Below are positions 11,328 to 23,172 of a stretch of DNA of 64,000 nucleotides, piece by piece. Position numbers and translations under genes: made by a program. Below the pieces are notes generated by a model. The model did no database searches, was not told the DNA's origin, and saw only the letters and a list, made by a program, of their open reading frames with translations. Numbering within the stretch: position 1 is the stretch's first letter; the number at the start of each line of letters is the position of its first letter. The stretch comes from Aurelia coerulea (lineage: Eukaryota > Cnidaria > Scyphozoa > Semaeostomeae > Ulmaridae), in assembly GCA_039566865.1 (NCBI GenBank), contig CM076960.1:18334501-18398500 (forward strand), given 5' to 3'.

Positions 11328-12033
11328 CCGTTCCTTTTACTTCCAATAGACGATTGCGCTAAAGATGGCGGCGAGGAACTTTTTACCAAGATGCATTGCG
11401 TTCTTTGATTGAATCCCTATCGAACCGTTAAAGATTCGTAATGTCTTCTCCCGTTACAATAAGAAATGTTCACATTTTTTTATCACATTTTTGTCCTTGC
11501 CATTTTCAGCTGCTCGTTGCTCTGGTCTTTTGTAGTTTGAATGAGGATCTAAAATATTCTAATTTGGAAAACATGTTTGTAAGAACAGTTTATTGATGGA
11601 GATCACAAGTAGAAATGTCTAAAAACCTTCCTACTTGATTTTTTAACTTGCTCTCTCCTCGATTAGTTTACCTATTGAGAGAGCTCCTCCTTTAAGTAAT
11701 TCACTCCATACAATTTATCTCATTTCTCTGTATTTGTATATTGTATTAATTTTCCGTATCAATATATTAATTTCTGTAATATCTTATTTCCTTGTAGTTT
11801 AGTTATCTGTTAGTGGAGTAATTTATAAATTGTATGTTGTGAATTTGAAATATATGAACTGAACTGAAATGAACTTTAATTCTCATTTTATATTTTACTA
11901 ATTTTAGGCTTTTGATTTATTTTTTTATTGTAGATATGTACAGATTTTTTCTCAAGAGCACTGAATTATGAATACAAGAGCAAAGGAGTTGTAATTCAAG
12001 TATGTTGTTGGTTTCTTTCTTCTTTGATTAATG
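11328..12033. other. AT-rich intergenic stretch
   Basis: No gene seen. It contains cgattgcgctaaagatggcg near 11352, a word also at the arms of the foldback at 48865-49010, so a repeat fragment is likely there. Confidence 0.4.
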
Positions 12034-12437
12034 CAAGGGCGCCAACCTTGTAGGAAGTGTGTTTATTCCCAGTACTGTACTGTGGAGTATTTGGTGTCCC
12101 AGTACAGAGAGTGTCCCCGAACTGTAAATACAGTTACCCAGCAGTACACTGAGTCAGTCCTCTCAAGGTCAAGATGACGTATGAATAACTTTGTGGTTTC
12201 AAATTCTGGTGTTGATGTAATACGAGATCAACTGTTACACGAGTTGGCCACAGGGAATGAGACAGCGTGATTTTTGATTGGTCAGCATCAACAGACGTTA
12301 GAATTTGAAAATCCTGATAAACACAGATTAACAGAACTGGGTTACAGGACACCAATTACTCTGTGAACTGGGTCACGGGTACAGTACTGGGAATAAACAC
12401 ACTTCCTACAAATCTTGCTACAAGGTAGACGCCTTTG
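12034..12437. mobile_element. CAAGGGCGCC MITE with 7 bp target duplication, copy 1
   Basis: Ends CAAGGGCGCCAACCTTGTAGG and ...ctacaaggtagacgcctttg; flanks ATTAATG at 12027-12033 and 12438-12444, a perfect 7 bp duplication. Subterminal sequence gtgtgtttattccca.tactgta is inverted at the right. The related copy at 63008-63424 has its interior in the other orientation. Non-coding. Confidence 0.88.
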
Positions 12438-12857
12438 ATTAATGATCGTAAAATTCACTAGTCTCCCAAAACAGTATAAACGTTGGAAGGGTAGTTAACT
12501 ATATTTTGAAATTGGAAGCTTCATACAAACTTGATCTTTAAAAGCTCGTAAATCAGTACAGAATTTTCAGTGTATTTGCGAGAATCTAGTGTCTGAAATT
12601 AATTTGAAATCTTAGGAGCAGGGTTATTTTTTTCCCACAGAGTTCATTCATTTTGTCGTTATTTTTCAATACTTAATCAAACACCGGACAATTTTTTGGG
12701 ACACCCTGCTCCTTTCTTAATAATAATAGCAAAGTCTCTATTTCGGAGCAGTTACCCACAGTTGAATGTAAATAACACCGGCTTCCATTAGCAGGGATAT
12801 TGCACGAATTCTTGAACATGCCTGCTGATGCTAGTTAATGCCTTGACGTTGTTTTCT
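12438..12857. other. intergenic stretch, nothing recognised
   Basis: AT-rich sequence without a supported feature. Confidence 0.35.
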
Positions 12858-13362
12858 AGCATAGGGCTCAAATCTTTCAAATCTTTAAAAAGGTGGGTGT
12901 AAAATTCTATTCCATTTTTCTTTGAATTGAATGGCTTGAAAGGAACTTATAGTATTTTGGTGTAAATCTGCCGTGGAAATTTTTTGATATCTTGATTTTT
13001 TTTTAAAAATGGCGGCAATTTTATGGTTTTTGAAAAAATTGATGGAAAATTTTGAAAACATCGTAAATCCAAAACCAAAGGACAAAAAGTCATATAACTT
13101 TCAAGAAAATCATTGTTTATGAAGGCCTAAAATATGGTGTAAAGCAGAAATCAGCATCTTTTCTGGTTTAGGATTTACAAATTTGATAACGTCATAGCCT
13201 CAAATTTAATAAATGCCGCCATTTTGAAACTAATCAAGATATCAATGAATTTCCACTGCAGATTTACAACAAAAAATGTTAAGTTCCTTCCAAGCCATTT
13301 AGTTCAAAAGAAACTGTAATAGAATTTTACACCGACCTTTTTAAAGATTTGAGCCCTATTTT
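12858..13362. mobile_element. Mutator-like foldback MITE, second subfamily
   Basis: Ends AGCATAGGGCTCAAATCTTT and ...AAAGATTTGAGCCCTATTTT; a perfect 9 bp duplication TTGTTTTCT lies at 12849-12857 and 13363-13371. It shares layout and terminal bases with the AGCATAGGTTCC family, but the interior differs (ctgccgtggaaat / atttccactgcag). Part of a relative is at 29755-29900. Confidence 0.88.
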
Positions 13363-13559
13363 TTGTTTTCTAACAACCAAGTTTTTATGATTCTAGATTC
13401 ATTTGAAAACTATTTACGTTCCCACAAGTGTTCAATGTATTCATCTTGGGTTCTACATCTCCTGCAAAGAGTATTTCTCAATTCAGCCATGTTTAGCTTA
13501 ACTACAAGCAGCAGAGTTTTTCTTAACTTTACATTTGGCCTATTCTTTCAAGGTAAACT

Positions 13560-13690
13560 TACTATCTTTTTTTTATTCAAATATTAAATTTTACAAGATA
13601 CTTTACATTCTACTATACCTAATTCTAATTACTATACGACACTACAGGTACGATACCATGGGGAGCGAAAAGACTATGACTACCCCATGG
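13560..13690 (-). repeat. LINE-tail-like dispersed repeat, copy 1
   Basis: Reading the plus strand, the core is actatacgacactacaggta, then cgatacca, then ggagcgaaaa, then gactaccc. Related copies at 21350-21465, 25605-25705 and 35210-35325 all have the same orientation. Read on the minus strand it resembles the 3' tail of a non-LTR retrotransposon, but no coding part is present, so the class is inferred. Confidence 0.5.
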
Positions 13691-13953
13691 CCAATATCTA
13701 AAAACACGAAATGTTAAACCATATACAATAACACTACGAACATTACTATTTACTACGAACATTACTACTTACTATCTTTTATGAACCTTAGTTTGGTCAT
13801 ATCATAAACTGATTGCACGATCCACATTGAATTGGATGATGTTATATCGTTACTTTTAATGTTATCTTCATTTTTGTGATAGATTTATTCCTAAGAATAC
13901 TTTTCCAATCCTCCTTGGATATGTTTCCAATTTCTTTCTCTTTAAAAGTAATA

Positions 13954-14510
13954 CCGGGTGTCCCAAAAAAGTACTCCAGTTCAAAATATCACCAAAAATT
14001 GATTATCAAACCTTTGATAGAATTTTCTTTTTGAATTGTTTTGTCAAAGAGCCAAAAATATTCATAGATGATAAAATGTTTGCTTCTGATACAACAAGGT
14101 AGAACAATTACACGTCGAAAAGCCTCATTTTGAGCTATAGTTCTTAAGCAAAATATTTAATCTTGCCATCAAGAATCAAAATTTTACGATTTATCATCAT
14201 TTTTATCATCATTGAAGTCTCCAATGCTAGTGCGCATTTCTTTCTGTCGTTTATCACCACACTAGAAGTTTTACATGCACAAAGAAGTTGATCTGGCAAT
14301 CATCAGTGCTTTTTTGCAGTATGATTCAAAAGCAGGTAGCCCTAAAAGAGCTAAATTTGCTAATTTTTAAACCATATACAAGATCAGCTATAACTTGGAA
14401 AATAATTTGGTCCTTGATCTACTTGACAAAAAAAGAAAATTGAAGATCAGCCGTGGTGTAATAAAATTTCGGTGATTTTTCAAACGGAAGTACTTTTTTG
14501 GGGCACCCCG
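13954..14510. mobile_element. TA-flanked foldback MITE with CCGGGTGTCCCA end, copy A
   Basis: TA duplicates at 13952-13953 and 14511-14512. Left end CCGGGTGTCCCAAAAAAGTA; the right end complements it with a few changes (cggggtgcccc). Arms are about 45 bp and then diverge. Non-coding. Mariner/Tc1-like by the TA target. The interior is unrelated to the elements at 46762 and 47400 that share the first 12 bases. Confidence 0.85.
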
Positions 14511-14512
14511 TA

Positions 14513-14896
14513 TTTAGCCTTTGCTGTAACCGTCAGAACCCTATATTTTTCCGACATCCGAAAAATAGTTAATATAAATTCTCGTAAATTCTCGTAACGC
14601 GTAACATAACTTGACATAACGTAACTTCTCATCAACAGAGTGTGCAGCCATTCTATGTATCGACGCGGATGACGAATTTCATGAAACCAAACTTCCTTGT
14701 GCCAGATGCGGCAACCTTCGTTGAACATGCTGTCAAAACTTTGCCATACACAACAAGAACATTTGGTTATTGGTCACATGGCCTCTACGTAAGTCTTTAA
14801 CATTTTCCGAACTCCAACTGTTGTTTCTGCACCTACCCGATACCTATTACGGGGCCGTGCAAATGCGCACTTTCACTTCAGAGTGCTATGTTACAG
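14513..14896. other. intergenic stretch, nothing recognised
   Basis: No bounded feature. Short open frames overlap on both strands and lack known motifs. Confidence 0.35.
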
Positions 14897-15111
14897 CATG
14901 GGTAGTTAGACACTGCTGGTGTGCTTCTATGGAGGAGCGCTGGATAATATGTATCTGCGGGGGAAATTGTTTATAGTACTGCGGAGGAGATATTTTAATA
15001 TTTTCGTTCTTTCGATATCTCCTCCGCAGTACTACAAAAAATTTCCCCCGCAGATACATATCATCCAGCGCTCCTCCATAGAAGCACACCAGCAGTGTCT
15101 AACTACCCATG
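14897..15111. mobile_element. CATGGGTAGTTAGAC foldback MITE, copy 1
   Basis: A nearly perfect palindrome of about 100 bp arms, with ends CATGGGTAGTTAGACACTGC and the complement. The arms carry gcgctggat, tctgcgggggaaatt and tactgcggaggagatat. The flanking 7-mers GTTACAG and GTTATTA match only partly. Open frames on both strands are mirror translations of the same hairpin. Copies are at 40864, 46186 and 46707. Confidence 0.88.
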
Positions 15112-15189
15112 GTTATTATAGCAAGGGCAATACACCACTTCAATTGACAGCCTCGTTTTCGAAATTATTAAAAATTACTTCATACAAAT

Positions 15190-15452
15190 TTTAGAGGCCA
15201 GATTCGGATTCAGCACTAAAACGTTATTCTAACTACGAGTTTTTATGCTGCTGGTGGTCGTAATGTTAATGGTACGACGATTTAAAGTTTAAAAATCTAT
15301 AAGGGATTTGACCCTGAAAATAATTTGGGTGTAAAGTTTCCCTTATAAATGTTTAAACTTCAAATGTCATAAAATAAACATCACAAGCGCCAGCAGTTTG
15401 AAAACACGTAGGAAGACTAAAGTTTGGATGCTAAATCCGAATCCGGGCTCGA
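15190..15452. repeat. foldback repeat with about 110 bp diverged arms
   Basis: The left arm begins ggccagattcggattcagca; the right arm ends tgctaaatccgaatccgggc. The arms also share a taagtttaaa..(t/a)taaggg region near the centre. Non-coding, old by its divergence. Confidence 0.65.
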
Positions 15453-16133
15453 AAATTTCATATGAAGAGCAGGCAGAAATTTTAATGAATTTCTAAAACG
15501 AGGCCCGTTGGTGTGGCCTATATTATGAGCAAATCGTATTTTTACTCACTGCGTTGTTTCTCTTCCACGGGATTGCGAGAAAAGCTTGATAATTTTGCCT
15601 TTCCTTCGTTCTTGTCTTGTCACAGTAAGGATTGAACAAGAAAGAATTCAAACTGTTTTCTCGTCTGAGCTCCTATACGCAATGATTTCAAACCCTCAAA
15701 CCTTCATTTCAAACTTTCACTCAAATATGAGAGAAATCATATCTAAAGTCTCGAAATCATGAAACTTCACAAATAGATGCAAATAATGCTGTTTTTTTAC
15801 ACAATTAGATAATATTATCATCATTTGACTGCCATAATATGGCCTACAAATTTGTTGAAAACAAACACAGGCAGACAGACAGATAAACAGAATGTATTGC
15901 GGAAGAATATTATACTGCATCGCAGCACTAGTTTGACCTTTGACGAAACAGACCAAAAGTAGATTTAAGAATAAAAATTTAGTGCTCTCTGTACTATAGC
16001 ATTAATAACTTTTACTTCACACACAGCTTGCAAAATATTTAAACTAAGTCTATAAAACTTACAACTGTTCTCGTAGCTTTGAAAATCATAGCTTTGAAAA
16101 TTTCAGTTCTAAACTGCCTTAAATGTCATGTCT
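15453..16133. other. region downstream of the transgelin-like gene
   Basis: Contains the presumed 3'UTR of the minus-strand gene ending at 16134. I did not find a canonical polyadenylation hexamer close to the stop. Nothing else is recognised. Confidence 0.35.
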
Positions 16134-17097
16134 CTAGTGGCCCATGTCCATGATCTTTCTTGATGCTCCAAAGCTGACGCCAGATGCATTTGCTCCTTTG
16201 TTTGTACCCATCTGGAGTCCGATGACATTTTTGCCAGCATCCAGTTGTTCCTGTGTAAATTCTCTCACATTTTTGTCGGCTTCAACTGGACCAGCGTACG
16301 TAGGAATGCCTGGAATACTCATTTTGATAGTCTTCCTTGCGAATGCATCCATACCATTGATGACCGATTTCATGTCAGTGCCTGTAAACAAGAACCAGAA
16401 ATATGTACCGGGGTCCGGTTACTCAAAGTTAAAGGGAATCGACTTAGTTAAAAAGCTGAATTTATTTGAATATTTTTGAATATATTTGGATCTTTGACAA
16501 AAGAGATCAAATAGAAAATTTTATGACAGGTTTCATAATCGAGTTTTAGTAATTTTTTAAACGGGAGTACTTGTTGGTGGGACACTCAGTAGTTGAAAAT
16601 ATAAACAGAAACATTGGGTTTCAACTTTTGAGTGACGTTAGTTTGCTGCAAGCCAATCAGATGGCTAGCAATACAATCCCATTGTTTAAAGGGCCAATCA
16701 GCTGCGTGACAATCCTCCTTCAAAGACTCTCTGCTAATCATCAGGCTTTCCAATGCAACCTCGATAAGCAATGGCGACAATACTACGTCCTTTGGAGTTG
16801 AGTCCATTACTTACCTTGGAAATAAACTGTGGCAGCATTTACCGCAAGAAATAAAACAATCACACAGCCTTCCTATGTTCAAAAAACGATTAGATGCTGG
16901 AATGGTGGAAAATGCAACTGTAGGCTTTGCAAAGTATATATCCCGCAAGTTGGGTTTCTAACATGATAGATTTTAACTCTGATTTGTCCTGTAATATATA
17001 TTAATAGTTTTATTGTAAATTATGTATATTGTAAATAGTAGGCCTTAATTAGCTGTAATTTAGCTATTCATTATTTTAGCCTACTTTAAATAGATGT

Positions 17098-17157
<60 letters not shown>

Positions 17158-19901
17158 GGTTATGGTTCTCCGATCAGGGTCGAAGAAGGACACAAAGAAC
17201 AAATCACTTTGCTTTCATCTGGGCATCTTGAACGACATTAACTTTTCACTCGTTATGCTAGGAGCAATCTAACAACAAAATACTGGCCTAAACTCGTAGA
17301 CTTTCAGATAACTCGCGGTCTTTCAGTAGACTGATTGCAAGTTTGTAGTTATTGCTATTGATAGGCTGATGAGCAAAAATATATATTGTTGTTGTTGTTG
17401 TTGTCATTGCTGTTGCTGTTGTTGTTGCGATAACTGGGACTATTTCGTGAGTCTAGTCTTTCAGATAACTCATGGTCTTTCTAATGACTGATTACAAGTT
17501 CGTAGTTATCGCCAAATATCGCTATTGATAGACTGTTGTTGTCGTTGTCGTTGTCGTTGTTGTTGTTGCGATAACTGGGACTATGTCGTGAGTCTATGAG
17601 ATAATCTGAAAGTACTTTGGCAATGCATTATGGGACAGAAAAGCCTCTTTGGAAGTAGAGGCCTTGCAACATAAACGGACCACCCCTCTTGCTGCAAAAC
17701 ATTGACAATGTTCAAACCATTCTATACGCATTCCTGGTAAAATTGGGGGCATTGAATTGATCACCACATGGGATCGAGTAAAACAATGTTGAAAACTTTG
17801 TTTACTGAAGTTGCTAAGCATCCGCACATCAATGTTGCATTTGTTGTTTGTTTTGTTTAGAGTATACTATCGAAAACATGAAACAATATTTTGTAAATAT
17901 TTTCTCAGAGACGATTTAGATTTATAAAACAAACGCGGTTGGAATTTAGAACGAAACATATCACAGCGTGATAGCCTTACCCACAATTGACCAACTTGAA
18001 AGACTATCATTACTGGGTTTTATGTCTTTAAGTTTTTACTTTGTTATCGATCCAATTAAGATTGTAAAGAAGAAAGGCGATAAGCCATCCAATCTCTTGG
18101 TGGCTGGTGGAAACCTAATTTTCGAGAACTACTCATTTTGAAAGATTATGGAAAAACACAGACAGCAGATGATGAGATCAGTCAACCTGTTGGGGATAAT
18201 AACATCAGGCGCAAAAGGAAACATATTATTTTCTTACTTAGGCCGTATTTTTGTGTACTGTACTGTTTTGCCTGCCCCCTTAACTGGCTGCGCATGTAGT
18301 GCTCCGCAGTGGACTTTTATGTCTATATGTATATAAATTAAAGAAAATTTCTACATTTTTCGATGAAGGGGAAGGGGTGTGATCCGTCGCTTTCCTGGCA
18401 TGGAGACAGGTTTTCCCTTATCAGTGTTCGAGGTTGCTGGTGTTTGGTGAGTAATGGATCAAGGTTCACAGACCTGCAGGAAAACACCTTGAACTTCAAA
18501 TTTCGACGTTTCCGATTAATTTATAAAACGTGCACACCATTTTGAATTTCTGTGGGTTCCGTTGCATTTTTCGAAATTATGTGGTTGAACGCTATTTGAA
18601 CAAACCCCACCTAAACAACGCAAGTTACTAATTAATACCAGTCATATTATGAGGGCCAATCACGAGCTGTCCCCCGCATTGATCAATTATCATGTTGATT
18701 CAAATGTGGCCACCTGCCCAAGTTCTAATATTGACAAGGCCTTTTAATTTGCACAACTGACGAGACGCTTGGCTTTGCAACCCGTTTTTGTAGGGCCTTG
18801 GGGAAACACCCTCGAAAGACAAGAATTATTGCATTGTGATCCAGCCTTCAAAAGTAAAAAGCAGTGAAAATTGACAATCCTTTATTGTAGCCTTTTCTGA
18901 GAATTGAGATGAGATTGCGTCGTCAAAACTACGAACACGTTTTCCCTCGCTAAAGTATAAAGTTGAAGTTAAAAAGCCGGAACTTTAGAACCTTGTCCAA
19001 ACTAAAAGTGTAAAATTTAATTGTATTGGATTTATTTTCTTACATCTTACATCAAACAATTTTAACGCACAAAGGAATTCTTGTAGAAGTCTACAAACAG
19101 ATTCAATTTCAAAAGCGGTCCACCCAAAGATTTCGAAAAATGTCTCCTTGTCTTCTGCAAAAGAACTTTCTAGAGATGTCGAAATTTCAGTACCCCGTGG
19201 AATTTCTATTATCATAAATAAAATGTTTAATCATGAACTAAAGGAGTTAGAATCTATTATTCTAAAACTATTAACTTCACTCTATAGTGACCTTCTTTCG
19301 GATAAGACTTCTACTGAAAAATATACTTGATGTAGAGGAGGTTGGACAACAAAAAATACTAAAGATTGAACACATTGAGGCCTTTCGCACTTGTGTCCTC
19401 ATCAGAGAGTGATTTCGAATGGCTGAGTTGCTGAACTACTTTTTCCAAGTACCGGAGTTTCTTAATTTTTAGCAATCTGCGAGTTGGGTTTCTTGTTAAG
19501 TGTTTCTTATCAAAGAAAATACGTGTGCACCCACCTTCATACAACGATGCAGTTTGAAATAGGTCCGTATCATTAACTCCGATGCCACTAGCTATGGCTA
19601 GAAAGTTGCCAATATTTTCCATCAATTTGAAGGGAGAATTCAATGTCTGTATTTTCTTTTTCTTGTCGGGAACGATTCGATTCGCAACTGCGATGAGAAG
19701 TTTTCCATCTTTCAATTTCTCGTGAGTATTATTCCAGTCATAATCTCCACCGAAGTCAGCCATGTACTGTGACTCGGCACTTTGCTTGCAAACTGCGTTA
19801 AACCAATCGCAAACTTTTTTTGCTAATTCGCTATCGTAAGAGCTACGTTTCTTGTTTTCGAGCTCTCGTGTTAGGCCGAATCCTTTTGGTCTTCCAGCCA
19901 T
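16134..19901 (-). CDS. TAGLN-like: transgelin/calponin-like protein (single CH domain plus one C-terminal calponin repeat), two exons
   Basis: Exon 1 is 19901-19535 and exon 2 is 16381-16134, read on the minus strand; together 615 bases, 204 codons plus stop. The donor is GAAG|GTGGGT and the acceptor TTTACAG|GCACT, phase 1. The splice gives LFQTASLYEGTDMKSVINGM, matching the family pattern LFQT.DLYE..NM..V. The N-terminal MAGRPKGFGLTREL suits transgelins. The CH domain covers about residues 20-135, and the calponin repeat NVIGLQMGTNKGANASG lies near the C-terminus. Such proteins bundle actin filaments, often in muscle. A GTG-initiated frame extends 10 codons further upstream; I chose the ATG by family alignment. 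Size is typical (about 190-205). Confidence 0.93.
16407..16593. mobile_element. decayed TA-flanked CCGGG element in the intron
   Basis: The left side taccggggtccggttac and right side aacgggagtacttgttggtggg..cactcagta resemble the ends of the element at 13954-14510. It is shorter and strongly mutated. It lies just inside the 3' end of the transgelin intron. Confidence 0.4.
16785..17155 (+). mobile_element. LINE 3' end (C-terminal coding remnant, UTR and AAT tail)
   Basis: The frame from about 16770 to the TAA at 16959-16961 contains SITYLGNKLWQHLPQEIK and then LPMFKKRL, the typical last residues of CR1/L2-type reverse transcriptase ORFs. It is followed by about 140 bases of UTR and an (AAT)n run at about 17101-17155 that serves as tail. 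The rest of the LINE is missing, as expected of 5' truncation. It sits in the transgelin intron in antisense orientation to that gene. Confidence 0.8.
17294..17603. repeat. two tandem units of about 150 bp with TTG microsatellites
   Basis: Each unit runs ctttcagataactc, ggtctttc, gtagttat, tattgata, then a (TTG)n or (GTC)n run, and ends gttgttgcgataactgggac. The two copies differ in the microsatellite part. They lie in the transgelin intron. The rest of the intron (17604-19358) shows nothing I can name. Confidence 0.7.
19359..19528. mobile_element. AAGAAACT-family MITE fragment next to the transgelin donor site
   Basis: Read on the minus strand, the sequence after GTGGGTGCACACG is tattttctttgataagaaac, then cagattgctaaaaattaaga, matching the left parts of the elements at 10090 and 61722. 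The exon frame runs on into it for about 58 codons, so an unspliced translation would have a transposon-derived tail. The part near 19375-19415 resembles an arm of the foldback at 24932 (gaggcctttc, catcagag). Confidence 0.6.
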
Positions 19902-20247
19902 TTCTGATGAATTTGTTTGTGCGTTTATCACGGTTGCAAAAAGACGTCCGCACTGCGAATGGCCTAAAAGTAGAATGTGACTTTCACAGAGTGGGTTGGG
20001 TGACGCCTATTCTCGCTAGCTCTGGGAATAATTTGCGTGCAAACCACACTCAATCCAACCTTTTCAAATTTATAACAAATGGAAATTGTATGCATTGTTT
20101 TCTAGTCATGGTATTGTTATGCTGTTTAATAATGTATTATTTTGGTATGAAAATGTCGGCTTTGTTGTTCAACCACCAACAATTACAAGCCGCAAAAGAG
20201 CAAAGGTGGGCAACGAAATGACGTTATGCCTCATGTTTCAAGTCAAA
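19902..20247. other. 5' flank of the transgelin-like gene
   Basis: Presumed promoter and 5'UTR for the minus-strand gene. No TATA box or other element can be assigned with confidence. Confidence 0.3.
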
Positions 20248-20335
20248 TCATGGGTGGTAAGACACCGCATTTGTGCTTGATTGCTGCAACTGTATGCTTC
20301 TGCAGAGGAAACTTTATTTTTTCTGCAGAACGATA
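20248..20335. mobile_element. partial CATGGGTAG-type MITE
   Basis: Begins catgggtggtaagacaccgc and continues with a cttctgcagagga word like the family at 14897/46186, but the second arm is absent. It is probably a truncated copy. Confidence 0.4.
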
Positions 20336-20454
20336 TAAATCACAGCTGGGATGAATACCAATCTGAAGGTTGATGGTTCGAGTCCCCGTCCTGCCGAACC
20401 TGCTACGCAGAGTCACCCTCAGTAGTAGAGTGAGAAGAGTCGCCAACTTATGAG

Positions 20455-20649
20455 AATTTTGAGAGTGGTTAGCTATTGATCAGAGCTAAATGCAAATCGC
20501 TGTATTCAGCCAAATCTGTATACTTTTCTATCTATGTTCATGTTAATTATCGAGGAGCATTTTGCAAGTGATTAGCCATTTTGATCAAAGCTAAATTCAC
20601 ATTGTTGGATTCAACCAAACCTATATTCTGTTTTTGGGACGCCCGATAG
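20455..20649. mobile_element. right half of a CCGGGTGTCCCA element (type of 46762-47370)
   Basis: Contains agtgattagccatt, aaagctaaattcacattg.tg and gattcaaccaaa, followed by tttttgggacgcccga and TA. This is collinear with the right arm of the element at 46762. The left end is missing. Confidence 0.6.
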
Positions 20650-22349
20650 CTTTTCTCATCTACCAAAGACCATTTTTCATTTACCCTGTCAACAAGCAGT
20701 TGTTCCATCATAGGGCGAAGAGTGAACCCTAAAGGCCATGAAGAAAAATAAAGAGTTTAGTTTCCCTGACAATTTCCTGTAAACTGAATGTGTGAAGGAA
20801 ATTGTCACTGTTAAATTTTTCGTCATTGAATTTCATGAATCAGCAAATTCAAAAAGAAACAGCGCTTCAGGAAAGATGCTGCGTGACACTGACCGAAGTT
20901 TGCCACAATAACTGTGTGATTCAAATTCTTCAAAAACATTTAGATACAACTTTTGGTGTTTTTGATTGGTACCAAGTCTTAAAACGGTAGACTCGGAATT
21001 CGTGTTTGATTGACTCCGACATTCTCAAAGCGGTAGATTTGGTCGGTTTGAAAGGCTTTCTATCTTTTCTGGGCTTTTCTGCTTCGTAAGGTCTCGCAGA
21101 TTTCAGAGAGATTCTTTTTTCCAGTGCAAACCCTTAGTGGTGAATCCGACATTTTCACCTGTAGCTCGGGCTGTAGCTACCAAGATTTTGGGTTTCATTT
21201 GGAAATAGATTTCTGTCTCTGTGTTTCTGAATTTTGTAGGTTTGGAATTACCAACGAAACACACCTTTAGGTTGGCCCTTGAAATATTTCCATAACCGCT
21301 GCCCAAAAAAGACTCTCATGTCTGCCAGAGTAGGCCCTTTTTCATATATTCAAGATGAAAATTTACAATACAATGATACCTCCTACTATACTCTCTAATT
21401 ACAACTATACGACACTACAGAGACAATACCAAGAGGAGCGAAGTGGCACGACTACCCCAAAGCCATAACATGAAACAAAAAACGAGGACATTACCAGAAC
21501 AGTGTGTAGAGGGGTCAAAGAACAGAATGAACAGCATACGATCATTAAACTAAGCTACAAGTCAGGATAGCCTGCAACCAAATAATTTGAATTAAATGAA
21601 GAGCCTGAACTTTAGACCCAGATATCATGGCTGGCAAAATGTCTTTCTTAGTTGCAAGCTACCCCAAACTACTAGCTATTTAAACAAAAACCCCTTCTCG
21701 CCTTGCATGTTCCCCAAGCGTTTTGTTGTTGTCCCAAGGTCAAATGATATCATAGGCCATACAATCTTAAGGGCACCTTGTTGAACTGAAAAGCTATCAA
21801 ACGGCATGTTAGACGTGCAAATCAGAAGTATTGTTTTGTGTATGTAAGTTTACAAGTTTTAGCCTTCTTTTTATCAGATTTACTAATCTCTTCAAATTCT
21901 TTCTTTTCCAGGGCGTCCTTGGTACTTTGCTTCCACAGTGGTTGTATTTCTGGGCTACCATCCACGTTAATTTGCCACTCTGGCATTACTTAGCTGGCCT
22001 GAAACAAGGGGATTGATCAGATCAGAACATCAACCCGTCTCAAGGTGATTAGACTGTATATAAATTCAAATACCAACAGACTTCTTTTAGGGTTACTTTT
22101 GCAAATGCAGTGCTGAATACAGATTTTAGATTGATTTTCAAGCTTGATTATTTTTTAGAAATGATTATTTATGTCTGCAGTTATGCATGGTGGAATAGAT
22201 GTAGATAATTTTTGAGGATTTTTCTAGATTTATTTGGGTTCCAATGCTTCAATACAATATCTTTGAATTGATCACTCCAGTCCATTACTTTTCATCTCTA
22301 AGTGGCACCAGAATACTTGATAGGGTCTGGATATCAGGCTATTGAACAG
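20650..22349. other. intergenic stretch with one LINE-tail-like repeat at 21350-21465
   Basis: The core actatacgacactacagaga, then caatacca, then ggagcgaagt, then actacccc matches the copies at 13560, 25605 and 35210 in the same orientation. No gene is recognised in the rest. Confidence 0.45.
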
Positions 22350-22874
22350 AGCATAGGTTCCAAATCTTTATCTCGGCGTAAAAATATGGGTGTAAAATTC
22401 AATGACCTATTTCTTCTGATCGAATGGCTTGAAAGAAACTTTAGATACTTATCCATAATTCTACCGTTGGACTTTTCAGAAATTTTGAATATTTTTGGAA
22501 ATTACAGCGTATCTTACATTTCAACTCATTTGAGGAAGTGACGTCATCAAATTTCTAAATCTTAAACCAGATGAGTGACAGACTTTTGCTTGATGCCATA
22601 TTGTAGGCATTCATAAACTGTGGTTTTCTTCGAAATTATTTCATGTTACCTCAAATAGTTTAGAAATTACGATGGTTTTAAGTTTTCTTGAAAATTTTTC
22701 TTGAATTCTTGAAAAAGAAGAAAAACATTGTAATTCTGAAAATATTGAAGATTTCAGAAAATTCCAACGGTAGAATTATAGAGAATTAGCTAAAGTTTCT
22801 TTAAAGTCATTCAGTTCAAAGAAATAGGTCACTCAATTTTACACCAGCCTTTTTAAAGATTTGGAACCTATGCT
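22350..22874. mobile_element. Mutator-like foldback MITE, copy 2
   Basis: Ends AGCATAGGTTCCAAATCTTT and ...AACCTATGCT with a perfect 9 bp duplication ATTGAACAG at 22341-22349 and 22875-22883. It is the clearest example of the family's target duplication. Non-coding. Confidence 0.93.
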
Positions 22875-22885
22875 ATTGAACAGTA

Positions 22886-23172
22886 TGCTAGATATTCCAC
22901 AGGTAGCAGCGTACGATTGTAAAATTAGCAAAGATATTTCTGATATACAACCTTATTCAATTCCATATCATCTTTTTCTGGTTGGATGACTTTCCTCGTG
23001 TCTCTTCACCAAAATATTAGGCCTATCAGTCGACCCAGTCCCCAAGGTGGGGAGACACGAGGAACATCATCAAAACAGAGAAAGACGATATGGAATATAA
23101 TAAGGTTGTACTATATCATAAATATCTTTACTAATTTTACAATCTTACGCTGCTATCTGTGGATATTCAAAT
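22886..23172. repeat. foldback repeat with about 125 bp arms
   Basis: The left arm starts gatattccacaggtagcagc and the right arm ends gctgctatctgtggatattc. The arms also share gattgtaaaatta, caaccttatt and cctcgtgtctc. It begins three bases after the right target duplication of the neighbouring Mutator-like copy. Confidence 0.8.

Noticed and set aside
14886..15194. Frames on both strands with near-identical proteins
   Set aside because: They are the two strands of the palindromic MITE at 14897-15111.
16144..16479. 111-codon plus-strand frame over the last transgelin exon
   Set aside because: Antisense shadow of the real minus-strand exon.
20340..20440. Possible tRNA gene (ggttcgagtcc B box at 20374)
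   Set aside because: The T-stem does not pair properly and no A box or acceptor stem is found at the right distance; at most a decayed SINE.
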